This document shows positions 17,365 to 26,400 of a DNA stretch of 64,000 nt, piece by piece. The translations under genes and the position numbers were made by a program. The stretch is from NCBI GenBank assembly GCA_963721385.1, contig CAVRJB010000019.1:310001-374000 (forward strand), in the 5' to 3' direction. This stretch comes from DAOMFB01 sp963721385 (GTDB lineage: Bacteria > Acidobacteriota > Thermoanaerobaculia > UBA5066). Position 1 is the first letter of the stretch; each line of letters starts with the position of its first letter. The notes below the pieces were generated by a model. The model searched no databases. It had not been told where the DNA came from and saw nothing but the letters and a program-made list of their open reading frames with translations.

Positions 17365-17898
17365 CTATTTCAGGTTCTGGACGATGCTCTGAGCGGTGTC
17401 CGAGCTCTTCTTGAGGAGGTTCGAGAGCGTGGACATCAACTTGCTGAGGCGGTCCATGGCCATCTGGAGACGCAACGATTCCATTTCGCCCATCTCCGAC
17501 ATCGAATCGAGGTCTCTCTTGATGCCCTCCTGCAGCAGCTTCGCGGCCTCGTAGTTCGCGATGAACGCGAGGGTGTCGGACGCGTCGGCGGCGTGGGCAT
17601 GCGACCACCGGGAGGAGACGGCCGCCCGGGCGAGGGCCTCGGGCTCGCCGGTTCCCTTCGCGATGCCGTGTGCGTTCTGGTTCGCCCACGACCTGACAGC
17701 GGGCGACGCCGTGCGCGAGAGACGGTCGCCGAGGGCTTTGACGTCGGCCGGGAACTGGGGGACTTTCGGGGGCGCCTTGGCGACGGCTGCCCGAGGGGTA
17801 ATTCGCGGGCTCGCCGTGGTGTCCACCGCGATCGCGACGGGAGCCGCCAGGGCGATTGACACCAGCAGCGCAGGTGGGGCAAGGCAGTGTTGGCGCAT
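17365..17898 (-). CDS. small secreted helical protein, first of the three-gene run
   Basis: A 177-residue protein. The start at ATG 17898 (MRQHCLAPPALLVSIALAAP) begins directly with a signal peptide; an in-frame GTG at 17913 is also possible. The mature part is mostly helical: SRTASPAVRSWANQNAHGIA, then LAFIANYEAAKLLQEGIKRD, then a Leu/Ser heptad region (LQMAMDRLSKLMSTLSNLLK). It is paralogous to the downstream 182-residue protein. Direct repeats at 16113 and 17952 bracket this gene run. Function unknown. Confidence 0.7.
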   Translation of the reverse strand: MRQHCLAPPALLVSIALAAPVAIAVDTTASPRITPRAAVAKAPPKVPQFPADVKALGDRLSRTASPAVRSWANQNAHGIAKGTGEPEALARAAVSSRWSHAHAADASDTLAFIANYEAAKLLQEGIKRDLDSMSEMGEMESLRLQMAMDRLSKLMSTLSNLLKKSSDTAQSIVQNLK

Positions 17899-17951
17899 GC
17901 CGAATTCTCGCACCTGGAGAAGGTCTCGACCGAATCAGCCTGAACCAGCTT

Positions 17952-17979
17952 GGGGTCAGGTCTACATTTTCCATTATGA
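17952..17979 (+). repeat. 28-bp direct repeat, copy 2
   Basis: GGGGTCAGGTCTACATTTTC followed by CATTATGA. Same orientation as copy 1 at 16113; together they flank the 1.8 kb three-gene run. Confidence 0.7.
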
Positions 17980-18025
17980 AATTCGCGTCGCCGGCTGGCC
18001 CGGGTAGTATTAGACGCAAGTCGGC

Positions 18026-19796
18026 ATGACGGAGATCGACAAGCGGAATCTCGTCGCGCAGTGGGCCTTCGATACGAGGCCCGTTCTGCTTCGCTTTCAC
18101 CTCTGGCTGGAAGAGGTGGAAGTGGACCGGGCCCAGCAGGAGCCGGTCTCGGCGTACTCGTTCACGCCGCGCGGCATCGCCCGGTGTCTCGCGATGACGT
18201 CCGCGGCTACGGCGCTCGGCACGCGCCTCTTCGGGGGTTACGGCGAGGGAGCCGGGAAGGACAAGGCCACCTACAACCAGGTCAAGAAGGGGGCGGACGC
18301 CATCAGCGCCTACGTGATGAGCGAGGGCCTCTGGCACCTGACGCGCACCCTGCCCGAGAACCACGCGATCATGGTCTCCCTTGGCGAAGGGTTGATGCCG
18401 AAGGCGGGGGAGAGCCCCGAGATGGGCGCGAACCCGCTCCTCGGCTTCGGGCGCGTCTACGCCCGCCCCGAGGTTGCTCGAATGGTGGACCGCCGGGTGC
18501 GCCGGTTGCTGAACGAGCCGGGACACACGTTCGAGCACTTCCACGGCTGGCTGCAGAAACGGGGGATCACGCTCTGGGGCGCCGCCGTCGACACGCTCGA
18601 GAACACGACCCGATTCGCCGAAGGGAAGGCGACCGGCCCGATGGCGGTCTTCCACCTGTTCGACTCGCCGCTCCTCCTGTCGCGCCCGTACGAGTCGTAC
18701 ATGGGCTGCCTCACGGTGCCGCGGCGCGTGGCCGAGGCGGCGGACCGCGCCTCGCTGCTGCTCGACTACCGGACCCCGCGGGCCGACGTGGTCCGGGCGA
18801 TCGAGGCGGCCTATCCCGGCCTCGAGAGGAAGAACATCCACGTCTGGACGCTGCGGGGGAAGAGCCGCCTGGCGCGGCTGGGGAGGCTGTGGGACGAGTG
18901 GCAGGCGCTGGGGGTGCACCTCGTCGAGGACGGCTGGAAGGCGCCCTCGGGTCTCGAGGTCTTCACCGACTCGGGCACGTACGCCCCGACCTTCCTCGTC
19001 GGAAGCTGGAAGGACGCCGCGGGCGCGACCCACCTCTTCCTCTGCGACGGCTACGCCGCGACGGCTGAGGCGATGCAGGCGGCCAGCCTCTCCGAGGTGC
19101 TGGACGTCGACGCCTCGATGTCTCTCTTCTCGCCCAGCTTCGAGCAGCCGTGCCACGTGGAAGGGAAGCTGATGCAGATGGACCCGGCCGCGCCCGACTT
19201 CGCGCGGAAGGTCGCGGAGCTGCTGGGCGGGCGGGAGGTGGAGGCCGCGAAGGTGCAGGCGTACGCGGAGGCGATCCGGGAGGCGGCCGCCTCGAACGTC
19301 CCCCTCGGCCGGCCGGCGCTTCGGCCCGACGACTTCCTTCCCGGAAAGAACTGGAAGGTGCTGGCCTCGACCGGCTACATCTGCGACGACCCCTACACGG
19401 GGAGCCACGGCGTGACGTCGGTGGGCGACGGCGTCTACAAAGTGACGACGCGGCTCGCCACGCACAACGCCGCGAGCCGCATCACCTTCACGTTCCGGCT
19501 GATGGAGCCGCTGGAGACGGCGCGGCACGTCTTCAGCCCGCTCCTCGTCCGCTTCATGTCGGGCGTCGACCACACGACGCGCCCGGTGAAGGTCTCCGAC
19601 TCGGGGCGAATCCGCAACGAGCTGCAGACGATGCTCTCCCAGGCCCTCGAGCACGACGGGGAGACCGTCCGCGTCCACTTCGACCAGCTCGACGAGAGAG
19701 TCGTGCCGATCGATAAGCAGGAGACGATCCGGAAGGTGCTCGAATGGTACCGGGACGAACCACCCGGTCTGGTTCGGCTGGCTCGAGATCGCCTGA
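18026..19796 (+). CDS. large conserved-looking protein of unknown function (3' frame disrupted)
   Basis: About 589 residues, no signal peptide, probably cytoplasmic. Well-formed sequence runs from MTEIDKRNLVAQWAFDTRPV to a C-terminal region ending in VLEWYRDEPP. It has a Gly-rich segment (LGTRLFGGYGEGAGKDKATY), a His-rich one (EPGHTFEHFHGWLQKRGITL) and a repeated Asp-rich region (CDGYAATAEAMQAASLSEVL). I do not recognise the family or a catalytic motif. The frame runs on past 19763 into low-quality sequence. Dropping one C from CCC at 19763-19765 instead gives PPVWFGWLEIA and a TGA at 19794-19796, which looks like a natural end. TAGTAT lies 15 nt before the ATG. Confidence 0.65.
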
Positions 19797-19927
19797 GTGG
19801 GCTGCCGTCGTCGTCATCCAGACGGGCGAAGATCGTAAGTCTTACGAGGCACCGCGGACCGCGAACCCTGATTTTGCTGAGGAAAACGTGGCACGCCGTC
19901 TGCACCCGCCTCCCGTGGAGGTATCCG

Positions 19928-20212
19928 ATGAGCCCTAGAGGAGTACTTTTCCTCCTGGCGGCGGCGATCGCGGGGATGGCGGCTGCCCGGTCGACGCTCC
20001 CCCCTTCCCGGGAGGCCGGCGCTCCGGGCGTTTCGCAGCGCCAGGACGCGCCTGTCATGAGTCCGACGCCGGCAACGACTCCGACGCCGGCCCCCCCTTC
20101 GACGCCTGGTCCCTCTCCGACGCCGGCTCCGACAGCCAACGCCATGACGCGCACTCCCACGCCGAACGACGACAGTCTCCTCCTGCGGCGGACCCCGCCT
20201 TCGGAGAAATGA
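19928..20212 (+). CDS. small secreted Thr/Pro-rich protein
   Basis: A 94-residue protein beginning at ATG 19928, with GTGGAGG 6 nt upstream. A strong signal peptide (SPRGVLFLLAAAIAGMAAAR) is followed by a low-complexity tail of Thr-Pro, Ser-Pro and Ala-Pro repeats. It lies in the same frame as the upstream gene only because of that gene's presumed frameshift. Function unknown; the tail could be an extended cell-surface linker. Three nearby genes have similar TP-rich tails. Confidence 0.6.
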   Translation: MSPRGVLFLLAAAIAGMAAARSTLPPSREAGAPGVSQRQDAPVMSPTPATTPTPAPPSTPGPSPTPAPTANAMTRTPTPNDDSLLLRRTPPSEK

Positions 20213-20266
20213 GAGGGCCCCGGCGGCGGCGGCGCGCACGCCGATCCGCTGCGGGTTTCCCGAAAG

Positions 20267-20843
20267 CTACTTCGCGGGCGCGGGCTTCGGGGCCTCGGGG
20301 CGCGGCTCGCTCGAGGGCGGGACGATCCCCTTGATCCGCATGTAGGTGACCATGTTGCCGTAGTGCTCCCAGTTGTGGCCCACGATCAGGCCGACGACCG
20401 CCCAGCGGTTCGTCTCCCGGCCAAAGAGCGTCATCGGTGCGGCGTAGTCCGCGTCGTTCTTTCCGAACACCTTGTCGCACTCGGCGAACGACTCCTTGAG
20501 GGCGGCGACGAGGTCGGCCTTCGAGGTCTTCGTCTTCTCGACGTCGCGCGGGATCGGCTTCTCGCCGAGCGGCCATCGCGGCGAACATGAAGTTGGCGTC
20601 GGCGGCGTGCCCCACGAGCTGACCGAAGCTCCGGACGTCGGGAGACGGCTTGAAGGAGTAGCTCTCCTCCGGCATCTTCTCGGCGGCCCTCACCGCAATG
20701 TCCATCACCCGATTCCACGCGAACTTCAGTCCCGTCAGCGCGCTGTTCGGGGCCGGAGCCGGGGCGGCGCCGCCGGGTGCGCCGGTCTGGGCGGCGGCGG
20801 GAAGGGCGAGCAGGGTGGACAGCAGCAGCACCTTGGTTTTCAT
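20267..20843 (-). CDS. DinB-like four-helix-bundle protein, exported, frame-disrupted
   Basis: About 192 residues. A signal peptide (KTKVLLLSTLLALPAAAQTG) and a Pro/Ala linker precede a DinB/YfiT-type helical bundle. The motif FGQLVGHAADANFMFAAMA carries the first metal-ligand His. RWAVVGLIVGHNWEHYGNMV carries the C-terminal His pair. Family members use three His to bind a divalent metal and act as thiol S-transferases or bacillithiol-dependent enzymes. The frame changes near 20571: removing one C from GGCC joins FAAMA directly to LGEKPIPRDVEKTKTS. The C-terminus is Pro/Ala-rich. Confidence 0.75.
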
Positions 20844-20885
20844 TCAATCCTCCTGGCGGGACAATATCGCGACTCGATCGCGGTT

Positions 20886-21587
20886 TCACGCGTGACGGAT
20901 GTTCTTCAGCGCCTCGCGGATCGAGAGCCCGGAGAGGCGGGTGCGGTTCTCCGTCACGTAGCGGGCCACCTCCTCCGGGTCGGTCCATGCGTATTGCCGG
21001 AGCGCCCAGCCGATCGCCTTCCTGAGGAAGAACTCCTTCGAAGAAAGCGACGGCTCCAGGCAGGCGTAGAGGAGCCGCAGGTCGGTCTCCTTCCTGAACG
21101 GGATCTGGCAGAGGATGGCGCTTCGCCTCTTCCAGAGGTTCTCGCTGCGGCTCCAGGACCGCATCTCCCGGCGCATCTCCTTCGGGTGCCGGCGGAGGAG
21201 CGTCGAGAGCCGGTGAGTGGCGACGTCGTCCACGACGTCCCACCAGGCCCCCGTGACGATCATCTCCTCGTACATCGGGAGCGCGTCCATCGTCTGCCAG
21301 TCGTCGGCCCGGCGGTCCCCGGTCAGGGCGACGGCCGCCCACCACTCGTCACGGTAAGTGGCGCGGCGGAAGAGACCGAGGCAGAGGGATCGCCACGCGC
21401 GGGCGTTCCGGAACGGCGCGTGGGGGAAGACGGCCCTGTAGACGGGGTTTCGTCTCGGCGTCGTGACGCCGAGGCAGGGCATCGCCGACTTGAGATAGCG
21501 CTGCACTTCGGGTGCGCGGCGAGCCTCGGCCACCTCGCGGAGGCCGGCGAGGAGGCGTTTCCGGAAAAGCTCGAGCGCGGACGTCAT
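20886..21587 (-). CDS. DNA alkylation repair protein, AlkD-like
   Basis: A 233-residue HEAT-like helical protein of the DNA alkylation repair family; AlkD is a DNA glycosylase that excises alkylated bases. Start at ATG 21587. Typical features: MPCLGVTTPRRNPVYRAVFP near the N-terminus, EEMIVTGAWWDVVDDVATHR with its WWDxxD core, RRSAILCQIPFRKETDLRLL, and KAIGWALRQYAWTDPEEVAR, the usual IGWALREY-type C-terminal signature. Cytoplasmic. It is divergent from the next gene with only 39 bp between starts. Confidence 0.9.
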   Translation of the reverse strand: MTSALELFRKRLLAGLREVAEARRAPEVQRYLKSAMPCLGVTTPRRNPVYRAVFPHAPFRNARAWRSLCLGLFRRATYRDEWWAAVALTGDRRADDWQTMDALPMYEEMIVTGAWWDVVDDVATHRLSTLLRRHPKEMRREMRSWSRSENLWKRRSAILCQIPFRKETDLRLLYACLEPSLSSKEFFLRKAIGWALRQYAWTDPEEVARYVTENRTRLSGLSIREALKNIRHA

Positions 21588-21610
21588 GGCGGCCCCGAGG
21601 TTATCTCGCC

Positions 21611-21617
21611 TTAGAAT
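21611..21617 (+). promoter_or_regulatory. putative leaderless promoter box
   Basis: TTAGAAT, ending 9 nt before the ATG at 21627; one of several close-set boxes in this window. The divergent AlkD-like gene starts 40 nt to the left. Confidence 0.4.
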
Positions 21618-21626
21618 CCCGTTCCC

Positions 21627-22310
21627 ATGAGACATCCGAGATTCGCCTTCGCCGCCGTCGCCCTTGCGGTCCTCGCCACGCCCGTCGCCGTCGTCGCCCA
21701 GGTGGACGACGGCGCCCGGCCGAACATCCTCGAGAGGGTCGAGAAGAAGTTCCGCAGCGAGCCGGGGCTCAAGGCGCTCGCGGAGACGCCGCCCCCGCCG
21801 CTCGCCCTCGCGAAGTTCATGCTCGGGACGTGGGACGTCACGGAGCGGATCTACGCGACGAGGTTCGCTCCCGAGAAGATCCGGAAGGGGACGGCCGACG
21901 TGAAGCTCGACCTTGGGAACCGGTGGGTCGTCTCGCGCGTGAAGATGGAGGACGGCGGGGAGAGCGTCGCGTACCTCGGTTTCGACCCGTGGAAGAAACT
22001 CTGGTACTGGCAGTACTACACGAGCGAGGGCCGAGGCACGAACAGCCCGCTCGTCTCCGAGCAAAGCTGGGACAGCGGCCGGCTGAACCTCTCGGGCACG
22101 TTCTACTTCTGGGGCGAACCGGCCCAGATCACGCTCCGCGTCGTGAACTGGGACGAGACCCTTTGGGGAGAGATCTTCGAAGAGAAGGTGTCGGAGCAGG
22201 ACATCCGGCCTCTCCTCGAGTTCCGCTACACGCGGAAGAAGGCCGCCGAGGGAAAGGCGCCGGCCCCGGCGTCCGCCCCGAAGCCGGCCCCCCCGCCGAA
22301 GTCGAAGTAG
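21627..22310 (+). CDS. secreted DUF1579-like protein
   Basis: A 227-residue protein with a signal peptide (PRFAFAAVALAVLATPVAVV, cleaved near AQVDDG). The core begins KFMLGTWDVTERIYATRF and continues with WVVSRVKMEDGGESVAYLGF and DPWKKLWYWQYYTSEGRGTN, a lipocalin-like beta barrel typical of DUF1579. The C-terminus is a Pro/Ala/Lys tail. DUF1579 proteins have no established role; periplasmic ligand binding is a plausible guess only. Confidence 0.75.
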   Translation: MRHPRFAFAAVALAVLATPVAVVAQVDDGARPNILERVEKKFRSEPGLKALAETPPPPLALAKFMLGTWDVTERIYATRFAPEKIRKGTADVKLDLGNRWVVSRVKMEDGGESVAYLGFDPWKKLWYWQYYTSEGRGTNSPLVSEQSWDSGRLNLSGTFYFWGEPAQITLRVVNWDETLWGEIFEEKVSEQDIRPLLEFRYTRKKAAEGKAPAPASAPKPAPPPKSK

Positions 22311-22327
22311 GGTCCGCGGAAAAGAAG

Positions 22328-22382
22328 CCCCCCCGTCATCCGGAGCGGCGGGGGGCGCCAGCTGGGCGGACGACGGGGGGGC
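22328..22382. terminator. possible bidirectional terminator / GC-rich inverted repeat
   Basis: GCCCCCCCGTC at 22328-22338 faces GACGGGGGGC at 22373-22382, giving a stem of about 9-10 GC pairs with a long loop between convergent genes. No T-run follows, so it is not a canonical intrinsic terminator. Confidence 0.3.
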
Positions 22383-22408
22383 GGGGGGACGTCAGGAACG
22401 GCCGCGGT

Positions 22409-23431
22409 TCAGGAGCCGGCCGGCGCAAGGCTCTCCCACTTGAAACCCTGGAGGATTCGCATGTAGTTCGCGCGCTCGAACGAGGCCGGGTCGGGCGACT
22501 TCAGGAGGCTCATCGAGCCCTTCATCTGGGCGACCGACTCGTACTCGTGCTTCTCCATCCACTGCGTGAACTCCTGCCGGATCACGGCGAGGTGCTTCGG
22601 CCCGCGGCGGAGAAGGGCCGAGACGACCTGGACCGCGTCGGCGCCGGTCATGACCGCCTTGACCGCATCGAGGCCGGTGTGGACGCCACCCGTCACCGCG
22701 AGGCTCGCCTTCACGCGGCCCGCGACGATCGCGAGCCACCGGAGCCGGAGGAGCAGCTCCGTGGAGTCGGAGAGGTGAAGGCTGGGGACGACCTCCAGCT
22801 CCTCGGGGTCGATGTCGGGCTGGTAGAAGCGGTTGAAGAGGACGAGCCCGTCCACCTTCAGCCGGTCCAGCTCGCTGATGAAGTGTCCCAACGACGAGAA
22901 GAACGGGGAGAGCTTGACCGCGACCGGCATCTTGACGCCGGTCTTCACGGCGTGGACCATCTCGAGAATCCGGCGCTCGACGAGGCTGCCGGCCTCCCAC
23001 GCCTTCGTGGCGAGGTAGTAGACGTTCATCTCCAGCGCGTCGGCGCCTGCCTGCTCGATCTTCTGCGCGTACTCGAGCCAGCCGCCGAGCGTCACGCCGT
23101 TGAGCGAGGCGATGACGGGGACCTTCACGGCCGACTTGATCTTCCGGATCTGGTCGAGGTACTGCTCGGGGCCGAGTTTGTAATCCTCCGGCTCCGGAAA
23201 ATAGGAGAGCGCCTCGGCAAAGGCGCCGGCGTGCATCTCCATCGCCTGGACCGTGCCGAGCTGCTCGCGGGTGATCTGCTCCTCGAAGAGCGAGTGCATG
23301 ACGATGGCCGAGGCGCCGGCGTCCTCGAGGCGGCGGACGACGTCCAGGTCGTCCACCATCGGCGAGGCACCCGGCATGAACGGGTGAGGGAGCTTGAGGC
23401 CGAGGTAGGTGGTCGAGAGGTCCATCGTCAT
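22409..23431 (-). CDS. dihydroorotate dehydrogenase-like flavoprotein
   Basis: A 340-residue TIM-barrel protein of the dihydroorotate dehydrogenase-like group. It begins MDLSTTYLGLKLPHPFMPGA and has VPVIASLNGVTLGGWLEYAQ, PVAVKLSPFFSSL, and ASLAVTGGVHTGLDAVKAVM with the phosphate-binding Gly loop, then DAVQVVSALLRRG. Class 1 enzymes carry an active-site Cys/Ser in a loop before the LSP segment; here I do not identify it with confidence. The start lies 4 nt after the stop of the oxidoreductase gene. This gene pair recurs in bacteria, so the product may act in the pyruvate oxidation context rather than in pyrimidine synthesis. Confidence 0.88.
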   Translation of the reverse strand: MTMDLSTTYLGLKLPHPFMPGASPMVDDLDVVRRLEDAGASAIVMHSLFEEQITREQLGTVQAMEMHAGAFAEALSYFPEPEDYKLGPEQYLDQIRKIKSAVKVPVIASLNGVTLGGWLEYAQKIEQAGADALEMNVYYLATKAWEAGSLVERRILEMVHAVKTGVKMPVAVKLSPFFSSLGHFISELDRLKVDGLVLFNRFYQPDIDPEELEVVPSLHLSDSTELLLRLRWLAIVAGRVKASLAVTGGVHTGLDAVKAVMTGADAVQVVSALLRRGPKHLAVIRQEFTQWMEKHEYESVAQMKGSMSLLKSPDPASFERANYMRILQGFKWESLAPAGS

Positions 23432-23435
23432 CTCC

Positions 23436-26400
23436 TCACGCCTTCGGGGCGGCCTCGGGGGCCGGCGGGGCGGGCGCGGCCGCCGGAGGCGGAGCGCCGG
23501 CCTTCGTCATGGTCAGCTTGGCGAGGTTCTCGTAGATGGAGAAGCGGTTGCGCACCTCGCGCTCGGCCTTGTGAAGGAGCATCTTGAAGCGCGCCGGATC
23601 CTGCTGCTCGACCATCCGGAAGCGCGCCTCGTTCCGCATGAACTGGGCGATGCCCGACTTGATCTGCGCGGTGTCCAAGACGAGCGGCGTCTCGCCCGTC
23701 GGGATGCGGCGGGGGTCGAAGCGGTAGAGCGGCCAGTAGCCGGAGTCGACCGCGAGCTTCTGCTGCTCGAGGCTGAACGCCAGGTCGTAGCCGTGCGCGA
23801 TGCAGGGACTGTAGGCGATGAGGATCGACGGCCCGTGGTAGGAGTCCGCCTCGAGGAAGGCCTTGACGGTCTGGTTGTCCTTCGCGCCGAACGCCATGTG
23901 GGAGACGTAGACGTGGCCGTAGGTCATCGCCAGCATGCCGAGGTCCTTCTTCGGGACCCCCTTGCCATTCGCGGCGAACTTGGCCGCCGCTCCCATCGGC
24001 GTCGCCTTCGACTGCTGCCCGCCGGTGTTCGAGTAGACCTCCGTGTCGAGGACGAGGATGTTGACGTCCTTGTCCGAGGCGAGGACGTGGTCGAGCCCGC
24101 CGTAGCCGATGTCGTAGGCCCACCCGTCGCCGCCGACGATCCAGACCGACTTCTTGACGAGGTAGTCGGCGATCTTCGAGAGGACCTTCGCCGCCTCGGC
24201 GTGGTCCCCGTCGAGCCCCTTCAGCTTGGCGCGGAGCGCCTCGACACGGGCACGCTGCGCGGCGATGCCGGCCTCGTTCGTCATGTCGGCCTTCATCAGC
24301 TCGTCGACGAGCGTCTCGCCGAGCGGGGCGGAGAGCTGACCGAGGAGGTGCTTCGCGCGGCCGTTCATCGCGTCGATGGCGAGGCGGAATCCGAACCCGA
24401 ACTCGGCGTTGTCCTCGAAGAGCGAGTTGGACCAGGCCGGGCCGCGCCCGTCGCGGTTCACGGCGTAGGGAGTCGTCGGAAGGTTGCCGCCGTAGATCGA
24501 GGAGCAGCCCGTGGCGTTCGCGATGACCGTCCGGTCGCCGAAGAGCTGCGTCAGAAGCTTGACGTAGGGCGTTTCGCCGCAGCCTGAGCAGGCGCCCGAG
24601 AACTCGAAGAGGGGCTCCAGGAACTGCGTTCCCTTCACGTCCAGACGCACCGTCTCCCGCGGGGCCTCGGGGAGGTCGAGGAAGAACGAGAAGTTCACGG
24701 CCTCCGCCTCGCGGAGCGGGCGCTGCGGCGCCATGTCGAGCGACTTGTGCTTCGGGTTCGACTTGTCCTTGGCCGGGCAGACGACGGCACAGAGCGTGCA
24801 GCCCGTGCAGTCCTCGGGAGCGACCTGGACGGTGTACTTCTGCCCCTTGTACTCGGGCCCCTTGAAGTCGACCGACTTGAACGTGGCCGGGGCCTTTCCG
24901 AGCGCCGCCGGCTCGTAGACCTTCACGCGGATCGCCGCGTGAGGGCAGACCATCGCACACTTGTTGCACTGGATGCAGAGCGCCTCGTCCCAGACCGGGA
25001 TGTCGAGGGCAATGTTTCGCTTCTCCCAGCGAGCGGTCGAGAGCGGCCAGGTGCCGTCCGGCGGAAAGGCGCTGACGGGGAGGAGGTCCCCCTTTCCGGC
25101 CAGCATGACGGCCGAGACGCGCTTGACGAAGTCCGGTGCGGCGTCCGAGACGATGGGCGGTCGCTTCCGCGTCGACGTGACCTTGCCGGGGACCTTCATC
25201 TCGGCAAGGTGCTCGAGCGTCCCGTCGACCGCCGCGAAATTCCGCTTGACGATCTCCGCGCCCTTCTTCCCGTACGTCTTCTCGATCGCCTTCTTGATCT
25301 GCGCGATCGCTTCCTCGCGCGGCAGGACGCCGCTGATCGCGAAGAAGCAGGTCTGCATGATCGTGTTGATCCTGACGCCCATCCCGAGGTCGCGGGCGAC
25401 CTTGTAGGCGTCGATGACGTAGACCTTGAGCTTCCGCTCGAGGATCGTCTCCTGCATCTCCGTCGGAAGATGGTCGAACGCCTCGCCCGGGGGGTAGGGG
25501 ACGTTCAGGAGGACCGTGGCGCCGGGGGCGGCCGCCTCGAGGACGTCGAACTTGTCGAGGAACGGTTCCTGGTGGCAGGCGACGAACTTCGCCTTCGTCA
25601 CGAGGTAGGTCGAGCGGATCGGGCGCTTCGAGAAGCGGAGGTGGGAGATCGTGATGGCGCCCGACTTCTTCGAGTCGTAGACGAAGTAGCCCTGGGCGAA
25701 GTGGTCGGTCTCCTCCCCGATGATCTTGATCGAGTTCTTGTTCGCGCCGACGGTCCCGTCGGCGCCGAGGCCGTAGAAGACGGCGCGTCTCACGTCCTCG
25801 GGCTCGGTGTCGAAGTCGGGGTCCCATCGGAGGGACGTGTGCGTGACGTCGTCGACGATGCCGACGGTGAAATGGTTCTTCGGAGCGGGTTTCGCGAGCT
25901 CGTCGAAGACGGCCTTGACCATGGCCGGCGTGAACTCCTTCGACGAAAGGCCGTACCGGCCGCCGACGACGAGAGGTTCGCGGGCGAAGGCGCTGGTCTG
26001 GGAGGCCTTCGCCTCGACGAGCGCCGTCACGACGTCGAGGTAGAGCGGGTCGCCGATGGCGCCCGGCTCCTTCGTCCGGTCGAGGACGGCGATCGACTTC
26101 ACCGTCTTCGGGAGCGATTTCACGAACGCTGGAATGTCGAACGGGCGGAAGACCCGGACCTTGACGATGCCGACCTTCTCTCCCTTGCCGACGAGGTACT
26201 CGACCGTCTCGTGGGCCGCCTCGGCGCCCGAGCCCTGGAGGACGATGACCCGCTCGGCCTGAGGATGCCCGACGTAGTCGAATAGGTGGTACGAGCGCCC
26301 CATCCGCTTCGCGAAGCGGTCCATCTCCTCCTGCAGGATCCCGGCGCAGGCCGCGTACCAGCGGTTTCCGGCCTCGCGCGCCTGGAAGAAGGCGTCGGGG

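Noticed and set aside
20213..20266. GGC-rich stretch between convergent genes as a terminator
   Set aside because: No clear stem followed by a T-run; only GC-rich low complexity.
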